From Tetradesmus obliquus (taxonomy: Eukaryota > Chlorophyta > Chlorophyceae > Sphaeropleales > Scenedesmaceae): DNA of 64,000 nt. The notes under the pieces were generated by a model. The model was not told the DNA's origin. It searched no databases and worked only from the letters and a program-made list of their open reading frames with translations. Shown here piece after piece: positions 48,529 through 59,574 of the stretch (positions within the stretch are counted from its first letter, which is position 1; every line of letters begins with the position of its first letter). The stretch is taken from contig CP126192.1 in assembly GCA_030272155.1 (NCBI GenBank), positions 4,498,501-4,562,500 on the forward strand, given 5' to 3'. The translations under genes were made by a program, and so were the position numbers.

Positions 48529-50298
48529 ATGAGTGGTCACGCCGGAGCATTGCCGCAGCAAGCAGCCTCCGCAATGACAACAGCGGAGCCCGGGATGTCA
48601 ACACCGGTGAGCTGCTGTTGCTGCCCGGGCGCTCGTTGTGCTGCCATAACAATCAATCATGTGAGCAGTATATTAATAAGGATTGATCAGCTGCGCGTAT
48701 ATCAGCAGCACCGCGGCCGTGCTCCGCAGTTTGACCATGAAGCAGCAGCTGTCTCCCTGCAGCCACAGCTTGCTGCACTACAACACCAAGGAACGCCTTG
48801 ACAGCCAAACTTGCGTGCCCAAATAATCAAAATACACTTCTTCATGCTACAAATGCTTCTGCTGCTTGCAGGGCATGCTTGAACTGCAGCCAGAAAGCCA
48901 ACAACCTTGCAGCAGCAGCAGTACGAGCCAGCAGTGCGGCTCTGGCTGCCAGCACCACATGGAGACCAGGAGGAAAGGCAAAGCAGCCAACAAAGGTATG
49001 CTTATACTACAGCATATATTGTGCTTCACAACTAGAATAGCAGCTGCTGTGCATCTCAGCTGTAGGTGATGGCAGCCACAGCAAGGTGCCAGGGCAGCAC
49101 TTGTTGCGCGCAACTTGTGTGCACTCTGTCTACCTGAAAGGGAATGGTGCATACAGGCCAGCATTGTCAATGACTGCCTGGTAGGTGTATGGCAAGCTGT
49201 CCACATCAGCCTGGATTGAAGCAGGCTGTACATCATAGAACAACTGCTCCAGCTTATCCTGGCACTGCTGCGGGGTCGGCTTGCCCGGCCACAAGCTGCG
49301 GCGCCATGCCTGCAGTGCCTGGCTCAGGTATGCATGCACATGCTCGACCACCTTGTGCAGATCAGGACTGAGGGGACACAGGGCAAACCTGTGGTCTTTC
49401 GACCAGATGCCGTGCTCGTCCAGCTTGGCACGCGCGTGTGCGCTGTCGTTGTCACTGGACAACAGCCAGATGGGCTCCTCTCCTGGGTTCTGCTGCGTGT
49501 ACGCCTGCCACAGCTCGTGCAGCCTCTCACGCAGATCCCGGATGCAATCCTCATACTCATCTGCTGTCATGCCCTTTGCTGGCTCACCCTTTCTGGTCTG
49601 CAGGCACAGGGCAGGTTGCAGGCAGCACACCACCAGCAGCAAAACCCGTGGGCAGGCCAAAGGGGTGTTTCAGCAATGAAGCCCAGCAGAGGTGGAGGCC
49701 AGGTTTAAACCACATGCTGCTTGAGAGCCATGCAGCCTACAGCAGCAGCAAGCAGTGCTTTACATGCAGGTGCAAGAACAGCAAGCATGTCAGACTGCTG
49801 GCACTGCAAACCGTGTCACGCGGGGACGCTTGCTTCAAGTGTCATGTGTGCAGCAAGAAGGGCAGCAAGTACGAGAAGCAGCTGTATGCTTTGCTGAACA
49901 GCAACGCAGCTGTCACCGCATACGCTGTGGAGGCAGTGGCTATGGGCAGGAAGATACAGCTGCAGATACCTAACAGCAAGCAGGGGCTGTGGCTGAACAG
50001 GCACAGATGGGATGCAGTGCTGCTGCAGCCGGATAGCTTGCTGATTGAGGTGCAAGGAGAGCAGCACATAGACAAGGAGGACGGCAAGCGCAACAACAGG
50101 GGTGACACACTAGCAGACAGGCAGGCCAAGGACCAGGCATTGGCAGATGCAGCGCTGGCCGACGGTTTCAGTGTGCTGTGGCTGCACCCAGGTGCTGCAG
50201 ATGATGTGCGGGGCCGCGCCAGGCGCTGGGCAGCAGCTGTGCAGGTGGCGCTGGAGCATGTTGCTGCCAAGCAGCGCCCCAAGCTGTTCAAGGCCTGA
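48529..50298 (+). CDS. Zinc-ribbon PD-(D/E)XK nuclease-like protein, copy 1
   Basis: Spliced model: exons 48529-48606, 48872-48995 and 49604-50298, with donors GTGAGC and GTATGC and acceptors CTTGCAG and TCTGCAG. The frame is kept across both joins, giving 298 aa. Residues 1-67 are low-complexity. GRPKG at 84-88 resembles an AT-hook. Cys119, 122, 124, 144, 147 and 150 suggest a zinc ribbon. Residues 155-262 have the order of a Vsr/DUF559-type PD-(D/E)XK fold: E158 in a helix (KYEKQLYALL), D204 (RWDAVLL), E216-x-Q218 (LLIEVQGEQH) and D239...K243 before the strand FSVLWLH. Gln in place of the motif Lys is known in active members. A DNA-cutting or target-finding role for the transposon is inference. 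Exon 3 lies wholly inside the intron of the antisense transposase. The first exon is the least certain, since Met28 in exon 2 could also start the protein. Confidence 0.75.
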
Positions 50299-51060
50299 AC
50301 TCACCCGGTAATCACAGCCGTCTCTGTCTGCTGCCATGCCGCTTGTGCCAGTGAAGAATTTGATCCACACAGGACCCAGCAGGTAGTTGACGCCAATGAT
50401 GTACTTCAGCTTTGCCGCGCTGTTGTTGTAGCGGGGCACAGGTGTGCGCCAGTGCCAGTCCTCTTCACCAGCACTGAACCAGCCCATGTAGGATTCCTTG
50501 CTCAAGCAGATCACCTTCTCATCCACCCACACCACAGCAGCCTTGTCAGCTTGCAGCCGCGCCTTATTTTCTGCGCTGACGTCGATTCTGCTCTGCCTGT
50601 GTTGGTCATCCAGGTAGGCCCTGTCGCGCACAACCCCATACTTAAAGCGGGGGTCAAACTCCTTGAGGTTGTTGGTCAGGGTCTCCGGAGTGATGCCGGC
50701 GCCCGTCACGATGTTGTGCACCACCGCGCTCTCAGCAATCAGCTGCTCCGCTGAGGTGTACGGACCCTGCCTGCCGGCCAACCACCAGTTGCGGGCCTCG
50801 ACATAGCAAGCAGTTACCTGCCGCTCTGTCAAAACCTTGTGGCGCCCGCTGCTGTGGGCGCAACCCTCAACCACGCCGTCGTCACCCAGGCGTGGGCCCC
50901 ATATTTCAACGTATTCACCGGGGTTGCTGGGCAGGTCGTAGTGTGCAGCTTGCAGGCGCTTGCGGAACTCTGCTGTGGCGTCAACTAGATTACCAGAACT
51001 TGCCCTCCAGGCAAGGCCAGCAGTGTTTTGGTAGACTGGTGGATAGGTCATATGCTGCAT
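49130..51060 (-). CDS. DDE transposase, IS630/Tc1/mariner type, copy 1
   Basis: Two exons, 51060-50305 and 49597-49130, give 407 aa. The donor is GTGAGT (50304-50299), the acceptor CCTGCAG, and the intron has 707 nt in phase 0 (CGG/ACC). The ATG at 51060-51058 is the first in frame. Residues about 75-145 look like helix-turn-helix DNA binding (SAEQLIAESAVVHNI, ITPETLTNNL). The RNase H-like core has D180 (VVWVDEKVICL), D301 (WLLSSDNDSAHAR) and E337 (CPLSPDLHKVVEHVHAYL), with 35 residues between the last two and the SPDL word typical of Tc1/mariner. It would cut and join at the terminal repeats. The protein ends AVIDNAGLYAPFPFR, a usual family terminus. The intron contains the last exon of the plus-strand nuclease-like gene. 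Confidence 0.88.
49598..49603. promoter_or_regulatory. Palindromic CTGCAG shared as 3' splice site on both strands
   Basis: On the plus strand it ends the intron before nuclease exon 3 (exon starts at 49604). On the minus strand it ends the transposase intron (exon 2 starts at 49597). Both joins keep the reading frame and have pyrimidine-rich approaches. Repeated at 53280, 56962 and 60644. Confidence 0.7.
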
Positions 51061-51243
51061 GTATCACGCCGAACCCTAGTTAGTACTGAACCTTGGACAT
51101 GTGGCGTGTTGGTGCTCATTGTGCATGGACGGGGGCAGCACTCTGAGGCGGGCACAGTAGCGCAGCCCTGAGTTGATTGGCTACATCACATTTAAAATGC
51201 AATGCTGCGCTGCGATGCTACAGCATTAAATTGTATTTTGCCT

Positions 51244-51270
51244 CACTGGGTCTAGTAAAGAATCTCGCGC
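51244..51270 (-). repeat. Right terminal inverted repeat
   Basis: Inverted partner of 48250-48276. Other copies start at 47562, 54926, 58608 and 62290. Confidence 0.87.
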
Positions 51271-51931
51271 CATATATGCAGGGATGTAGCCAAGATCCCT
51301 ATGCATCTATTGGCGTGCTCAATTGATGCGCTGCATGCGTGTGTGCTCTGGAAAACGAGTTTACGTATGTCCCTCCTCGCAGTTAAAAACGGCGGGGATA
51401 GGCAGGTTTTGCTGCGGCTGCGCTGCTTCGAGTGACACATAAAAATATGGAATGTGTTTGCATGCAGCAGCAGGGCTGGCTGTGTGTTGTGTGTGGCGAT
51501 CCAGGGCTGTGATGCGCTTGCCATGCCAAAGTGAACTCGTGATGCTTGCCCTGCTTGATTGAGCTGAGTGCCGAAAACATGTTTTCTGAGTATCGAGATT
51601 TTGGTTGTGTTGCTGTTGTGAGGCGTGCTGCAGCAGCAGCCCAGCTTGTTCACCTGATGCCTGCAAATAGCTCCTGTGGCCTTGCTGTGCTGCTGCGTGC
51701 TGATGAGAGCCCTGTGCCACGGGGGGGTTTCGATGCTATTGTGTGGTGCAAGTGTGGGTGTAAAACAGGCGTCACTGAGGGGTGTCACCAGCAGCAGCAG
51801 CAGGCAGCAGGTTGGCAGTGTCTGCATTGGCCCTGTTCAAGGCTTCATTGTGTGCTCAAGGTAACCACGATTATACATACGAAGCTGCGTTGGATAGTAT
51901 TGCGGCCGTGCGCAACAGGCTGCATGTGAAC
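51271..51931. other. 661-bp spacer, copy 2
   Basis: Same sequence as the spacer at 47589-48249, with the same Cys-rich plus-strand frame from 51546. Confidence 0.45.
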
Positions 51932-52210
51932 GTGTGAGATTCTTTTCTCGACCCAGTGAAGCAGCACCACTTTTGGGGCCCCGGTTTAGGGCGCAAGTTG
52001 TCAGTGTGGCACAAGCCTGTAAATTCGTGATATAATTCATGGATGCAGTTCTTCTGTATGTGCTTAACATACGTGATGCCGCTCAGCGCGACAGCCTTAA
52101 TACGCACAGCTCTGCCGTGGTGAAGTTCCAGTGCAGGCAGTTTCCCTGTGGACCTCGCGATATTCGCCTCTTCGCCTGTCTGCTTCCGCCCAATTTACAA
52201 TCGAAATCGA

Positions 52211-53980
52211 ATGAGTGGTCACGCCGGAGCATTGCCGCAGCAAGCAGCCTCCGCAATGACAACAGCGGAGCCCGGGATGTCAACACCGGTGAGCTGCTGT
52301 TGCTGCCCGGGCGCTCGTTGTGCTGCCATAACAATCAATCATGTGAGCAGTATATTAATAAGGATTGATCAGCTGCGCGTATATCAGCAGCACCGCGGCC
52401 GTGCTCCGCAGTTTGACCATGAAGCAGCAGCTGTCTCCCTGCAGCCACAGCTTGCTGCACTACAACACCAAGGAACGCCTTGACAGCCAAACTTGCGTGC
52501 CCAAATAATCAAAATACACTTCTTCATGCTACAAATGCTTCTGCTGCTTGCAGGGCATGCTTGAACTGCAGCCAGAAAGCCAACAACCTTGCAGCAGCAG
52601 CAGTACGAGCCAGCAGTGCGGCTCTGGCTGCCAGCACCACATGGAGACCAGGAGGAAAGGCAAAGCAGCCAACAAAGGTATGCTTATACTACAGCATATA
52701 TTGTGCTTCACAACTAGAATAGCAGCTGCTGTGCATCTCAGCTGTAGGTGATGGCAGCCACAGCAAGGTGCCAGGGCAGCACTTGTTGCGCGCAACTTGT
52801 GTGCACTCTGTCTACCTGAAAGGGAATGGTGCATACAGGCCAGCATTGTCAATGACTGCCTGGTAGGTGTATGGCAAGCTGTCCACATCAGCCTGGATTG
52901 AAGCAGGCTGTACATCATAGAACAACTGCTCCAGCTTATCCTGGCACTGCTGCGGGGTCGGCTTGCCCGGCCACAAGCTGCGGCGCCATGCCTGCAGTGC
53001 CTGGCTCAGGTATGCATGCACATGCTCGACCACCTTGTGCAGATCAGGACTGAGGGGACACAGGGCAAACCTGTGGTCTTTCGACCAGATGCCGTGCTCG
53101 TCCAGCTTGGCACGCGCGTGTGCGCTGTCGTTGTCACTGGACAACAGCCAGATGGGCTCCTCTCCTGGGTTCTGCTGCGTGTACGCCTGCCACAGCTCGT
53201 GCAGCCTCTCACGCAGATCCCGGATGCAATCCTCATACTCATCTGCTGTCATGCCCTTTGCTGGCTCACCCTTTCTGGTCTGCAGGCACAGGGCAGGTTG
53301 CAGGCAGCACACCACCAGCAGCAAAACCCGTGGGCAGGCCAAAGGGGTGTTTCAGCAATGAAGCCCAGCAGAGGTGGAGGCCAGGTTTAAACCACATGCT
53401 GCTTGAGAGCCATGCAGCCTACAGCAGCAGCAAGCAGTGCTTTACATGCAGGTGCAAGAACAGCAAGCATGTCAGACTGCTGGCACTGCAAACCGTGTCA
53501 CGCGGGGACGCTTGCTTCAAGTGTCATGTGTGCAGCAAGAAGGGCAGCAAGTACGAGAAGCAGCTGTATGCTTTGCTGAACAGCAACGCAGCTGTCACCG
53601 CATACGCTGTGGAGGCAGTGGCTATGGGCAGGAAGATACAGCTGCAGATACCTAACAGCAAGCAGGGGCTGTGGCTGAACAGGCACAGATGGGATGCAGT
53701 GCTGCTGCAGCCGGATAGCTTGCTGATTGAGGTGCAAGGAGAGCAGCACATAGACAAGGAGGACGGCAAGCGCAACAACAGGGGTGACACACTAGCAGAC
53801 AGGCAGGCCAAGGACCAGGCATTGGCAGATGCAGCGCTGGCCGACGGTTTCAGTGTGCTGTGGCTGCACCCAGGTGCTGCAGATGATGTGCGGGGCCGCG
53901 CCAGGCGCTGGGCAGCAGCTGTGCAGGTGGCGCTGGAGCATGTTGCTGCCAAGCAGCGCCCCAAGCTGTTCAAGGCCTGA
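52211..53980 (+). CDS. Zinc-ribbon PD-(D/E)XK nuclease-like protein, copy 2
   Basis: Exons 52211-52288, 52554-52677 and 53286-53980. The predicted protein is identical to copy 1, with the same motifs and open throughout. Confidence 0.75.
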
Positions 53981-54742
53981 ACTCACCCGGTAATCACAGC
54001 CGTCTCTGTCTGCTGCCATGCCGCTTGTGCCAGTGAAGAATTTGATCCACACAGGACCCAGCAGGTAGTTGACGCCAATGATGTACTTCAGCTTTGCCGC
54101 GCTGTTGTTGTAGCGGGGCACAGGTGTGCGCCAGTGCCAGTCCTCTTCACCAGCACTGAACCAGCCCATGTAGGATTCCTTGCTCAAGCAGATCACCTTC
54201 TCATCCACCCACACCACAGCAGCCTTGTCAGCTTGCAGCCGCGCCTTATTTTCTGCGCTGACGTCGATTCTGCTCTGCCTGTGTTGGTCATCCAGGTAGG
54301 CCCTGTCGCGCACAACCCCATACTTAAAGCGGGGGTCAAACTCCTTGAGGTTGTTGGTCAGGGTCTCCGGAGTGATGCCGGCGCCCGTCACGATGTTGTG
54401 CACCACCGCGCTCTCAGCAATCAGCTGCTCCGCTGAGGTGTACGGACCCTGCCTGCCGGCCAACCACCAGTTGCGGGCCTCGACATAGCAAGCAGTTACC
54501 TGCCGCTCTGTCAAAACCTTGTGGCGCCCGCTGCTGTGGGCGCAACCCTCAACCACGCCGTCGTCACCCAGGCGTGGGCCCCATATTTCAACGTATTCAC
54601 CGGGGTTGCTGGGCAGGTCGTAGTGTGCAGCTTGCAGGCGCTTGCGGAACTCTGCTGTGGCGTCAACTAGATTACCAGAACTTGCCCTCCAGGCAAGGCC
54701 AGCAGTGTTTTGGTAGACTGGTGGATAGGTCATATGCTGCAT
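52812..54742 (-). CDS. DDE transposase, copy 2
   Basis: Exons 54742-53987 and 53279-52812. Identical 407-aa product with the complete DDE triad and the same intron. Confidence 0.88.
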
Positions 54743-54952
54743 GTATCACGCCGAACCCTAGTTAGTACTGAACCTTGGACATGTGGCGTGTTGGTGCTCA
54801 TTGTGCATGGACGGGGGCAGCACTCTGAGGCGGGCACAGTAGCGCAGCCCTGAGTTGATTGGCTACATCACATTTAAAATGCAATGCTGCGCTGCGATGC
54901 TACAGCATTAAATTGTATTTTGCCTCACTGGGTCTAGTAAAGAATCTCGCGC

Positions 54953-55613
54953 CATATATGCAGGGATGTAGCCAAGATCCCTATGCATCTATTGGCGTGC
55001 TCAATTGATGCGCTGCATGCGTGTGTGCTCTGGAAAACGAGTTTACGTATGTCCCTCCTCGCAGTTAAAAACGGCGGGGATAGGCAGGTTTTGCTGCGGC
55101 TGCGCTGCTTCGAGTGACACATAAAAATATGGAATGTGTTTGCATGCAGCAGCAGGGCTGGCTGTGTGTTGTGTGTGGCGATCCAGGGCTGTGATGCGCT
55201 TGCCATGCCAAAGTGAACTCGTGATGCTTGCCCTGCTTGATTGAGCTGAGTGCCGAAAACATGTTTTCTGAGTATCGAGATTTTGGTTGTGTTGCTGTTG
55301 TGAGGCGTGCTGCAGCAGCAGCCCAGCTTGTTCACCTGATGCCTGCAAATAGCTCCTGTGGCCTTGCTGTGCTGCTGCGTGCTGATGAGAGCCCTGTGCC
55401 ACGGGGGGGTTTCGATGCTATTGTGTGGTGCAAGTGTGGGTGTAAAACAGGCGTCACTGAGGGGTGTCACCAGCAGCAGCAGCAGGCAGCAGGTTGGCAG
55501 TGTCTGCATTGGCCCTGTTCAAGGCTTCATTGTGTGCTCAAGGTAACCACGATTATACATACGAAGCTGCGTTGGATAGTATTGCGGCCGTGCGCAACAG
55601 GCTGCATGTGAAC
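54953..55613. other. 661-bp spacer, copy 3
   Basis: Same as the first spacer. The plus-strand frame begins at 55228. Confidence 0.45.
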
Positions 55614-55892
55614 GTGTGAGATTCTTTTCTCGACCCAGTGAAGCAGCACCACTTTTGGGGCCCCGGTTTAGGGCGCAAGTTGTCAGTGTGGCACAAGCCT
55701 GTAAATTCGTGATATAATTCATGGATGCAGTTCTTCTGTATGTGCTTAACATACGTGATGCCGCTCAGCGCGACAGCCTTAATACGCACAGCTCTGCCGT
55801 GGTGAAGTTCCAGTGCAGGCAGTTTCCCTGTGGACCTCGCGATATTCGCCTCTTCGCCTGTCTGCTTCCGCCCAATTTACAATCGAAATCGA

Positions 55893-57662
55893 ATGAGTGG
55901 TCACGCCGGAGCATTGCCGCAGCAAGCAGCCTCCGCAATGACAACAGCGGAGCCCGGGATGTCAACACCGGTGAGCTGCTGTTGCTGCCCGGGCGCTCGT
56001 TGTGCTGCCATAACAATCAATCATGTGAGCAGTATATTAATAAGGATTGATCAGCTGCGCGTATATCAGCAGCACCGCGGCCGTGCTCCGCAGTTTGACC
56101 ATGAAGCAGCAGCTGTCTCCCTGCAGCCACAGCTTGCTGCACTACAACACCAAGGAACGCCTTGACAGCCAAACTTGCGTGCCCAAATAATCAAAATACA
56201 CTTCTTCATGCTACAAATGCTTCTGCTGCTTGCAGGGCATGCTTGAACTGCAGCCAGAAAGCCAACAACCTTGCAGCAGCAGCAGTACGAGCCAGCAGTG
56301 CGGCTCTGGCTGCCAGCACCACATGGAGACCAGGAGGAAAGGCAAAGCAGCCAACAAAGGTATGCTTATACTACAGCATATATTGTGCTTCACAACTAGA
56401 ATAGCAGCTGCTGTGCATCTCAGCTGTAGGTGATGGCAGCCACAGCAAGGTGCCAGGGCAGCACTTGTTGCGCGCAACTTGTGTGCACTCTGTCTACCTG
56501 AAAGGGAATGGTGCATACAGGCCAGCATTGTCAATGACTGCCTGGTAGGTGTATGGCAAGCTGTCCACATCAGCCTGGATTGAAGCAGGCTGTACATCAT
56601 AGAACAACTGCTCCAGCTTATCCTGGCACTGCTGCGGGGTCGGCTTGCCCGGCCACAAGCTGCGGCGCCATGCCTGCAGTGCCTGGCTCAGGTATGCATG
56701 CACATGCTCGACCACCTTGTGCAGATCAGGACTGAGGGGACACAGGGCAAACCTGTGGTCTTTCGACCAGATGCCGTGCTCGTCCAGCTTGGCACGCGCG
56801 TGTGCGCTGTCGTTGTCACTGGACAACAGCCAGATGGGCTCCTCTCCTGGGTTCTGCTGCGTGTACGCCTGCCACAGCTCGTGCAGCCTCTCACGCAGAT
56901 CCCGGATGCAATCCTCATACTCATCTGCTGTCATGCCCTTTGCTGGCTCACCCTTTCTGGTCTGCAGGCACAGGGCAGGTTGCAGGCAGCACACCACCAG
57001 CAGCAAAACCCGTGGGCAGGCCAAAGGGGTGTTTCAGCAATGAAGCCCAGCAGAGGTGGAGGCCAGGTTTAAACCACATGCTGCTTGAGAGCCATGCAGC
57101 CTACAGCAGCAGCAAGCAGTGCTTTACATGCAGGTGCAAGAACAGCAAGCATGTCAGACTGCTGGCACTGCAAACCGTGTCACGCGGGGACGCTTGCTTC
57201 AAGTGTCATGTGTGCAGCAAGAAGGGCAGCAAGTACGAGAAGCAGCTGTATGCTTTGCTGAACAGCAACGCAGCTGTCACCGCATACGCTGTGGAGGCAG
57301 TGGCTATGGGCAGGAAGATACAGCTGCAGATACCTAACAGCAAGCAGGGGCTGTGGCTGAACAGGCACAGATGGGATGCAGTGCTGCTGCAGCCGGATAG
57401 CTTGCTGATTGAGGTGCAAGGAGAGCAGCACATAGACAAGGAGGACGGCAAGCGCAACAACAGGGGTGACACACTAGCAGACAGGCAGGCCAAGGACCAG
57501 GCATTGGCAGATGCAGCGCTGGCCGACGGTTTCAGTGTGCTGTGGCTGCACCCAGGTGCTGCAGATGATGTGCGGGGCCGCGCCAGGCGCTGGGCAGCAG
57601 CTGTGCAGGTGGCGCTGGAGCATGTTGCTGCCAAGCAGCGCCCCAAGCTGTTCAAGGCCTGA
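55893..57662 (+). CDS. Zinc-ribbon PD-(D/E)XK nuclease-like protein, copy 3
   Basis: Exons 55893-55970, 56236-56359 and 56968-57662. Product identical to copy 1. Confidence 0.75.
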
Positions 57663-58424
57663 ACTCACCCGGTAATCACAGCCGTCTCTGTCTGCTGCCA
57701 TGCCGCTTGTGCCAGTGAAGAATTTGATCCACACAGGACCCAGCAGGTAGTTGACGCCAATGATGTACTTCAGCTTTGCCGCGCTGTTGTTGTAGCGGGG
57801 CACAGGTGTGCGCCAGTGCCAGTCCTCTTCACCAGCACTGAACCAGCCCATGTAGGATTCCTTGCTCAAGCAGATCACCTTCTCATCCACCCACACCACA
57901 GCAGCCTTGTCAGCTTGCAGCCGCGCCTTATTTTCTGCGCTGACGTCGATTCTGCTCTGCCTGTGTTGGTCATCCAGGTAGGCCCTGTCGCGCACAACCC
58001 CATACTTAAAGCGGGGGTCAAACTCCTTGAGGTTGTTGGTCAGGGTCTCCGGAGTGATGCCGGCGCCCGTCACGATGTTGTGCACCACCGCGCTCTCAGC
58101 AATCAGCTGCTCCGCTGAGGTGTACGGACCCTGCCTGCCGGCCAACCACCAGTTGCGGGCCTCGACATAGCAAGCAGTTACCTGCCGCTCTGTCAAAACC
58201 TTGTGGCGCCCGCTGCTGTGGGCGCAACCCTCAACCACGCCGTCGTCACCCAGGCGTGGGCCCCATATTTCAACGTATTCACCGGGGTTGCTGGGCAGGT
58301 CGTAGTGTGCAGCTTGCAGGCGCTTGCGGAACTCTGCTGTGGCGTCAACTAGATTACCAGAACTTGCCCTCCAGGCAAGGCCAGCAGTGTTTTGGTAGAC
58401 TGGTGGATAGGTCATATGCTGCAT
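56494..58424 (-). CDS. DDE transposase, copy 3
   Basis: Exons 58424-57669 and 56961-56494. Product identical to copy 1. Confidence 0.88.
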
Positions 58425-58634
58425 GTATCACGCCGAACCCTAGTTAGTACTGAACCTTGGACATGTGGCGTGTTGGTGCTCATTGTGCATGGACGGGGGC
58501 AGCACTCTGAGGCGGGCACAGTAGCGCAGCCCTGAGTTGATTGGCTACATCACATTTAAAATGCAATGCTGCGCTGCGATGCTACAGCATTAAATTGTAT
58601 TTTGCCTCACTGGGTCTAGTAAAGAATCTCGCGC

Positions 58635-59295
58635 CATATATGCAGGGATGTAGCCAAGATCCCTATGCATCTATTGGCGTGCTCAATTGATGCGCTGCAT
58701 GCGTGTGTGCTCTGGAAAACGAGTTTACGTATGTCCCTCCTCGCAGTTAAAAACGGCGGGGATAGGCAGGTTTTGCTGCGGCTGCGCTGCTTCGAGTGAC
58801 ACATAAAAATATGGAATGTGTTTGCATGCAGCAGCAGGGCTGGCTGTGTGTTGTGTGTGGCGATCCAGGGCTGTGATGCGCTTGCCATGCCAAAGTGAAC
58901 TCGTGATGCTTGCCCTGCTTGATTGAGCTGAGTGCCGAAAACATGTTTTCTGAGTATCGAGATTTTGGTTGTGTTGCTGTTGTGAGGCGTGCTGCAGCAG
59001 CAGCCCAGCTTGTTCACCTGATGCCTGCAAATAGCTCCTGTGGCCTTGCTGTGCTGCTGCGTGCTGATGAGAGCCCTGTGCCACGGGGGGGTTTCGATGC
59101 TATTGTGTGGTGCAAGTGTGGGTGTAAAACAGGCGTCACTGAGGGGTGTCACCAGCAGCAGCAGCAGGCAGCAGGTTGGCAGTGTCTGCATTGGCCCTGT
59201 TCAAGGCTTCATTGTGTGCTCAAGGTAACCACGATTATACATACGAAGCTGCGTTGGATAGTATTGCGGCCGTGCGCAACAGGCTGCATGTGAAC
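58635..59295. other. 661-bp spacer, copy 4
   Basis: Same as the first spacer. The plus-strand frame begins at 58910. Confidence 0.45.
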
Positions 59296-59574
59296 GTGTG
59301 AGATTCTTTTCTCGACCCAGTGAAGCAGCACCACTTTTGGGGCCCCGGTTTAGGGCGCAAGTTGTCAGTGTGGCACAAGCCTGTAAATTCGTGATATAAT
59401 TCATGGATGCAGTTCTTCTGTATGTGCTTAACATACGTGATGCCGCTCAGCGCGACAGCCTTAATACGCACAGCTCTGCCGTGGTGAAGTTCCAGTGCAG
59501 GCAGTTTCCCTGTGGACCTCGCGATATTCGCCTCTTCGCCTGTCTGCTTCCGCCCAATTTACAATCGAAATCGA

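Larger units (their letters stand above)
48250..51270. mobile_element. Two-gene IS630/Tc1/mariner-like transposon, copy 1
   Basis: Bounded by 27-bp imperfect inverted repeats: left 48250-48276 (GTGTGAGATTCTTT...GACCCAGTG) and right 51244-51270 (CACTGGGTC...AAAGAATCTCGCGC), with 23 of 27 positions pairing. Inside are a plus-strand nuclease-like gene starting 253 bp after the left end and a minus-strand transposase starting 184 bp inside the right repeat. A CTGCAT word occurs 15-16 bp outside both repeats. I found no convincing TSD, including no flanking TA. An apparently complete, potentially autonomous element. Confidence 0.88.
51932..54952. mobile_element. Two-gene transposon, copy 2
   Basis: Terminal repeats 51932-51958 and 54926-54952. 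No difference from copy 1 seen. Confidence 0.88.
55614..58634. mobile_element. Two-gene transposon, copy 3
   Basis: Terminal repeats 55614-55640 and 58608-58634, otherwise as copy 1. Confidence 0.88.

Noticed and set aside
49438-49603. N-terminal 55 codons of the unspliced plus-strand nuclease frame
   Set aside because: This stretch is the antisense of transposase exon 2. The spliced model with the upstream exon keeps the frame and avoids it.
49130-49660. 176-codon frame starting MACPRVLLLVVCC, apparently secreted
   Set aside because: The hydrophobic start is intron sequence read through. The real N-terminal boundary is the acceptor at 49597/49598, after which the DDE domain begins.
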